This document shows, in pieces, positions 62,515 through 64,000 of a stretch of DNA of 64,000 nt. The notes beneath the pieces were generated by a model. It saw nothing but the letters and a program-made list of their open reading frames with translations. It was not told the DNA's origin and did not search any database. Within the stretch, counting starts at the first letter, position 1, and the number at the start of each line of letters is the position of its first letter. Location of the stretch: contig NZ_AP014624.1 of the NCBI RefSeq assembly GCF_000829375.1, positions 4,650,001 to 4,714,000 on the forward strand. The letters are read 5' to 3'. The translations under genes and the position numbers were made by a program. This DNA is from Chryseobacterium sp. StRB126. Its GTDB lineage: Bacteria; Bacteroidota; Bacteroidia; Flavobacteriales; Weeksellaceae.

Positions 62515-63821
62515 TGAGTGGAACATTTCAAATAAGAGGAGGAAAAAGACTGCAGGGGGAAATAACTCCACAAGGAGCCAAAAATGAAGCTCTACAAATT
62601 TTGTGTGCGGTTCTTTTAACGGACGAGGAAGTAAGAATTAAAAATATCCCGGACATTCATGACGTAAACAGGCTGATTGAAATTCTTGGGGATTTCGGAG
62701 TGAATGTTACTAAGAATGGCCATGGAGACTACACTTTCAAGGCAGACAAAGTAAACTTCGATTATGTAAAATCCAATGAATTTAAAAAGGATGGTGCCAA
62801 ACTTCGTGGATCAATTATGTTGATGGGACCTATGCTGGCTCGTTATGGTGAAGCTTATATGCCCACTCCGGGTGGTGACAAGATCGGAAGAAGAAGATTG
62901 GACACCCACTTCCAGGGATTGGTGGAACTTGGTGCTGAATTCCACTATGACGAGGAGGAATACTTCTATTCTTTAAAAGCGAAAGAGCTTAGAGGAAAAT
63001 TCATTCTATTGGAAGAAGCTTCTGTAACCGGAACAGCTAATATCGTGATGGCTGCAGCTCTTGCAAAAGGGAAAACCAGAATTTACAACGCTGCTTGTGA
63101 ACCTTACCTTCAGCAACTATGTAAAATGCTGAACAGAATGGGAGCTAATATTTCTGGTATCGGATCTAACCTTCTTACGATTGAAGGGGTAGAACATCTG
63201 AACGGTACGGAACATACAATGCTTCCCGATATGGTAGAAATCGGATCATGGATTGGGCTTGCTGCCATGACAAAATCTGAAATTACCATCAAAAATGTAA
63301 ACTGGAACCAATTGGGAGTGATTCCTAATACCTTCAGAAAACTGGGAATTCAGCTTGAGCAAAGTGGTGATGATATTTACATCCCTGCTCAGGAACATTA
63401 TAAAATTCAAAAATTTATTGACGGGTCTATCCTTACCATTTCTGATGCTCCATGGCCTGGATTTACTCCGGATTTATTATCTATTATCTTAGTAGTGGCT
63501 ACTCAGGCTAAAGGAAGTATCCTGGTTCACCAAAAAATGTTTGAATCCAGATTATTCTTCGTAGATAAATTAATTGATATGGGAGCTCAGATTATTTTAT
63601 GTGACCCACACAGAGCAACAGTAATCGGATTAAATCAGGAATCTCCGTTAAGAGGAACTACAATGGTTTCCCCGGATATCAGAGCCGGAAATGCCCTTCT
63701 TATTGCAGCTCTTTCTGCTGAAGGGAAATCGATTATCCACAACATCGAACAAATCGACAGAGGATACGAAAATATTGATGGAAGACTGAAAGCCATTGGT
63801 GCTGACATCGAAAGAATCTAA
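62514..63821 (+). CDS. murA: UDP-N-acetylglucosamine 1-carboxyvinyltransferase
   Basis: The 435-residue enzyme adds enolpyruvate to UDP-GlcNAc, the first committed peptidoglycan step. Motifs are GAKNEAL (Lys23/Asn24), RGSIMLMGPMLARYG and the active-site loop PGGDKIGRRRLDTH. In most MurA the loop reads PGGCxIG; here residue 122 is Asp (codon GAC, 62877-62879). A Cys-to-Asp change keeps activity in known natural variants and blocks the covalent bond with fosfomycin, so intrinsic resistance is predicted. Its start overlaps the DUF4290 stop (TAATG). A terminator follows. Confidence 0.95.
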   Translation: MSGTFQIRGGKRLQGEITPQGAKNEALQILCAVLLTDEEVRIKNIPDIHDVNRLIEILGDFGVNVTKNGHGDYTFKADKVNFDYVKSNEFKKDGAKLRGSIMLMGPMLARYGEAYMPTPGGDKIGRRRLDTHFQGLVELGAEFHYDEEEYFYSLKAKELRGKFILLEEASVTGTANIVMAAALAKGKTRIYNAACEPYLQQLCKMLNRMGANISGIGSNLLTIEGVEHLNGTEHTMLPDMVEIGSWIGLAAMTKSEITIKNVNWNQLGVIPNTFRKLGIQLEQSGDDIYIPAQEHYKIQKFIDGSILTISDAPWPGFTPDLLSIILVVATQAKGSILVHQKMFESRLFFVDKLIDMGAQIILCDPHRATVIGLNQESPLRGTTMVSPDIRAGNALLIAALSAEGKSIIHNIEQIDRGYENIDGRLKAIGADIERI

Positions 63822-63841
63822 ACTTATTTTTATTACCATAG

Positions 63842-63865
63842 AGCGTTCAGAGAGATCTGAGCGCT
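63842..63865 (+). terminator. murA terminator
   Basis: A 10-bp stem AGCGTTCAGA / TCTGAGCGCT with one G-U pair, a GAGA loop and a T run. Confidence 0.85.
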
Positions 63866-63890
63866 TTTTTATTGTCCATCATTTTTACAT

Positions 63891-63970
63891 AAGCTTCATC
63901 AAATCAATTTTAAATGATTCTCTCTTTACATCCTTACCATATAAAATCTTGCCCATAAAACTTTGCGTTT
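63891..63970. repeat. AAACGCAAAG-type dispersed element, copy 2
   Basis: On the minus strand it begins AAACGCAAAGTTTTATG (63970-63954), passes GGATGTAAAGAGAGAATC and ends TTGATGAAGCTTATG. The opening 17-mer is identical to copy 1 at 27729-27745. Confidence 0.55.
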
Positions 63971-64000
63971 ACAAAAATAATAAAGGTTCTTTTTATGACC

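Overview
The window looks like chromosome from a low-GC member of the Bacteroidota, most likely a flavobacterium of the Chryseobacterium/Weeksellaceae type. Many genes are preceded by the Bacteroidota -7 promoter box TAnnTTTG, Shine-Dalgarno sites are mostly absent, two proteins end in type IX secretion (T9SS) sorting domains, and RHS/DUF6443, DUF4290, DUF6341/DUF6427-like and IS1182 proteins are present. I cannot name a species.

Region 1 (1-16078) is mostly housekeeping. It holds an OstA-like export gene with a Fur-family regulator, Kup potassium transport, pyruvate dehydrogenase E1 beta, an ECF sigma factor paired with a membrane protein, an LTA-synthase-like enzyme divergent from phosphatidylserine synthase, an exonuclease, a FAH-family hydrolase, a universal stress protein, small membrane proteins, trigger factor and a lipoprotein.

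Region 2 (16130-26717) has a metal-type TonB receptor flanked by its lipoprotein and a His/Cys-rich small protein, an ABC-F ATPase, and a same-strand cluster. The cluster is an M15-like protein, an unknown protein, a 7-TM protein, a histidine kinase without a sensor domain, a LuxR-type response regulator, and a DUF2235/Tle1-like protein whose catalytic serine is glycine.

Region 3 (26900-40903) has aquaporin, a PD-(D/E)XK-like protein, a LuxE-like enzyme carrying an in-frame dispersed repeat, LpxH, QueD, a thioesterase, a Skp-like chaperone, the glyoxylate-shunt pair aceB-aceA divergent from a RamB/ScfR-like regulator with two palindromic operators, ComF, a hydrolase, uracil phosphoribosyltransferase, Der and tRNA-Gln.

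Region 4 (40904-56363) is accessory. It contains a frameshifted pseudogene with an intact lipoprotein, a large T9SS/Calx-beta protein, then an operon of a T9SS propeller protein, two exported RHS-type proteins (N- and C-terminal halves of the usual fold) and a lipoprotein immunity candidate. An IS1182-family element and a decayed downstream gene follow. This is the best candidate for an under-described system: a split, exported RHS toxin with an HExxxH-bearing variable tip.

Region 5 (56432-64000) returns to core genes: katG, a haem-binding protein, a DCC-family protein, a lipoprotein alpha-amylase, and DUF4290 with murA, whose catalytic Cys is Asp (predicted fosfomycin resistance).

The intergenic spaces carry several families of short dispersed repeats, and at least six genes have a -7 box only 4-6 nt before the start codon, suggesting leaderless mRNAs.
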